Assembly: GCA_000697335.1 (NCBI GenBank)
Contig: JNEM01000181.1
Span: forward strand, 1 to 10,068
Origin: Conidiobolus incongruus B7586
Lineage: Eukaryota; Entomophthoromycota; Entomophthoromycetes; Entomophthorales; Conidiobolaceae
DNA length: 10,068 nt
Reading direction: 5' to 3'
Part shown: piece after piece, positions 8,380 through 10,068 of the stretch
Position numbering within the stretch: the first letter of the stretch is position 1
Layout: the number at the start of each line of letters is the position of its first letter
Notes under the pieces: model-generated
Told to the model about the DNA's origin: nothing
The model's database searches: none
What the model saw: only the letters and a program-made list of their open reading frames with translations
Position numbers and translations under genes: made by a program

Positions 8380-8876
8380 ACTCATGTTAATATTAGTAGC
8401 ATTTCACCTTTAGCTACCAATATTCTTTATCTGTTGTATATTTTTGTAAATTTCGCTGTATTCATTCCATTTTAACCTCTAAGTTATCAATTGTCAAAGA
8501 TTTTAAATTCATTTTCTATTATATATACCCTTTCACATTTCTTTTAATATCATAAATATATGTAATCAAAATAGCGCATTTTACAGGTTTTTCATTGTAT
8601 AATTATATATCAATATTTGTATGCATTGCGTATTACCAGAAAATATTAAAACAATTTCTATAAACTATAAATCATGTAATAATTTAACTATCACTCTTCT
8701 CCATAAATCTTATTTATTCAACTTTTTCTATTCACTAAATCTCTCTGTTTCTCTTTATCATAATTTTTGATCTCATTCAAGCCTTAAATATGGATCTTTA
8801 TACAATTATTTCGTCTCTCATATCATTATATAAGCAATATTTTGTTCATCTCTATGAAGGATATGATTTTTAAAAG

Positions 8877-8894
8877 TAATAATAATAATAATAA
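8877..8894. repeat. (TAA)6 microsatellite
   Basis: Six uninterrupted TAA units lie between the less AT-rich 3' flank of the last gene and the AT-extreme tail. Confidence 0.85.
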
Positions 8895-9487
8895 CCACAG
8901 TAAATTCAAGTGAAAACTATTCTCAAAATTAATTTCAAATTATTTTTAATTTAATGATTAAGTCAAAGTCAAAATAATTCTTAAATCTATAGAATGGGAT
9001 CAAAATAATCAATTCAAATTAAAACCTAATAACTGATAGCATAACAATGTTTCACATTGTTAAAATTAAAAACCATTAAATAATCCATTTTAAATTTACT
9101 AATAGAAGTATGATTAATATTTTTAAAATATTTAATAAGTAACTTTCATTCAAATATTATCATTTTTAGTTAAATATTAATAAATATGCTGATTATTTTA
9201 ATATAAATTATTAATAAATTAAGGAAGTTTGATTATATTGACTATTATTATTCATCTAGCATTAAAATTAAATAAATTTAAATTTATTTGTACATAAATT
9301 TAATATTGGCAAAAATTGTATAATTTTAATTAAAAAAATGTTTAATATATGATATAAAGATTGATATAGAATAAAATCAATACCTATTCTTATTTTTAAT
9401 CTCTTATTGCTATACTTTAGGCAGCTTTTTGCATTCAAAAAATATTTTCTATCAAAGACTGAATAATAATATTTTATAAATTAATTA

Positions 9488-9524
9488 AATTAGTTTATGA
9501 ATTTTTCTTCTTTATAAACTAATT
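9488..9524. repeat. Perfect 11-bp inverted repeat (hairpin)
   Basis: AATTAGTTTAT (9488-9498) and its exact reverse complement ATAAACTAATT (9514-9524) flank a 15-nt loop rich in T. The next bases outward do not pair. There is no adjoining gene end, target-site duplication or transposon-like body, so it is recorded only as a structure that may be chance. Confidence 0.45.
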
Positions 9525-10034
9525 ATTTAAATATATAATAAAATTATAATCATATATGTTATAATATAGTAAATATAAAAGATATGGCGTTCGATTTTAA
9601 TTATTCTATATAGGAAATCATTTATAACTTGGACTTAATTTAATTTATATTTTATTTCAAAAATATTTGATATTTTTAATATATAATATCAATAATATAT
9701 AATTTAATATTAATTCATTTAAATTTCAAAATTTTATATAAACTTATAATTTTATAATTTAGGATAATAATTAATATTTGCTTATAAATTATACTTAATT
9801 ATTAGTTTTTATAAACATGTATTTCAACTCAATATTTTATTTTATTTTAAAATAAAAGTATATATAAGACGATATTAAATATATAAATTAAAAAAATAAT
9901 CATAGGAGTATGTATTTTTTATAATATATTAATCAAACTTTATGGTTATAATTAGTTTAATCTTTAGTTCAATATTTATTTTTTTATAATATATTTTATT
10001 TCTTTTTATTTATCAGACCAGATTTAAACCAAAG

Positions 10035-10041
<7 letters not shown>

Positions 10042-10068
<27 letters not shown>
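10042..10068. repeat. (AT)n dinucleotide tract at the window edge
   Basis: Alternating A and T for 27 nt up to the last base. Because the sequence stops inside the tract, its true length is unknown. A contig ending in such a tract is typical of an assembly break. Confidence 0.9.

Larger units (their letters stand above)
8380..10068. other. Long AT-rich 3' spacer
   Basis: No gene similar to a known family is visible. The first ~490 nt are less AT-extreme and include a pyrimidine-rich stretch at about 8690-8760, followed by a 27-codon reading frame (8790-8873) that is too short to call. From about 8900 to the end the sequence is nearly pure A/T. It contains an 18-nt perfect palindrome of A/T (9840-9857), a hairpin at 9488-9524, and simple repeats listed separately. 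Confidence 0.6.

Noticed and set aside
9840-9857. 18-nt perfect palindrome TTTTATTTTAAAATAAAA as an origin or terminator
   Set aside because: It is pure A/T in a near-pure A/T spacer, expected by chance, and is not next to a gene end.

Overview
The window looks like nuclear DNA of a very AT-rich eukaryote, most likely a fungus. Spacers are close to pure A/T. Coding stretches are visibly richer in G/C (about 30% by eye), and starts have an A-rich context with A at -3. There are no Shine-Dalgarno sites or operon-like overlaps. The proteins belong to a divergent F-box plus leucine-rich-repeat (RNI-like) family. Large expansions of similar proteins are known in Entomophthorales, and the style recalls Conidiobolus coronatus. 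That species assignment is recognition from memory, not something proved here.

The layout is a one-direction (+) array of five copies of one gene family at different stages of life. From left to right: an AT-rich spacer (1-679); a short, badly decayed 5' fragment (about 680-982); a longer decayed copy missing its first ~30 codons and joined directly to that fragment (about 983-2184); an empty spacer; an intact 468-residue gene (3293-4699); an intact 433-residue gene (4970-6271); a spacer; a third nearly complete gene (7043-8379) whose frame slips once in a run of T; and a 1.7 kb AT-rich tail ending in an (AT)n tract.

The intact proteins share one architecture. An N-terminal F-box-like segment starts near a conserved Trp at residue 14. 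About ten irregular leucine-rich repeats follow, carrying four shared landmarks: a Leu-rich strand ending in Cys-x-Trp; a PFL-x-ASNQ segment; a LNNFL-x-N(N/S)P segment; and a Cys-x2-Cys-Pro-(Asn/Arg) repeat. By analogy with known F-box/LRR proteins they would be substrate receptors of SCF ubiquitin ligases. Nothing in the window identifies a substrate.

The best regulatory observation is the octamer ATCCCATA, found 60-72 nt upstream of all three start codons and nowhere else in the window on either strand. The downstream pair (4970 and 7043) share still more upstream and downstream sequence, so they look like the most recent duplication. I found no RNA genes, no CRISPR array and no recognisable transposon or virus-like element.
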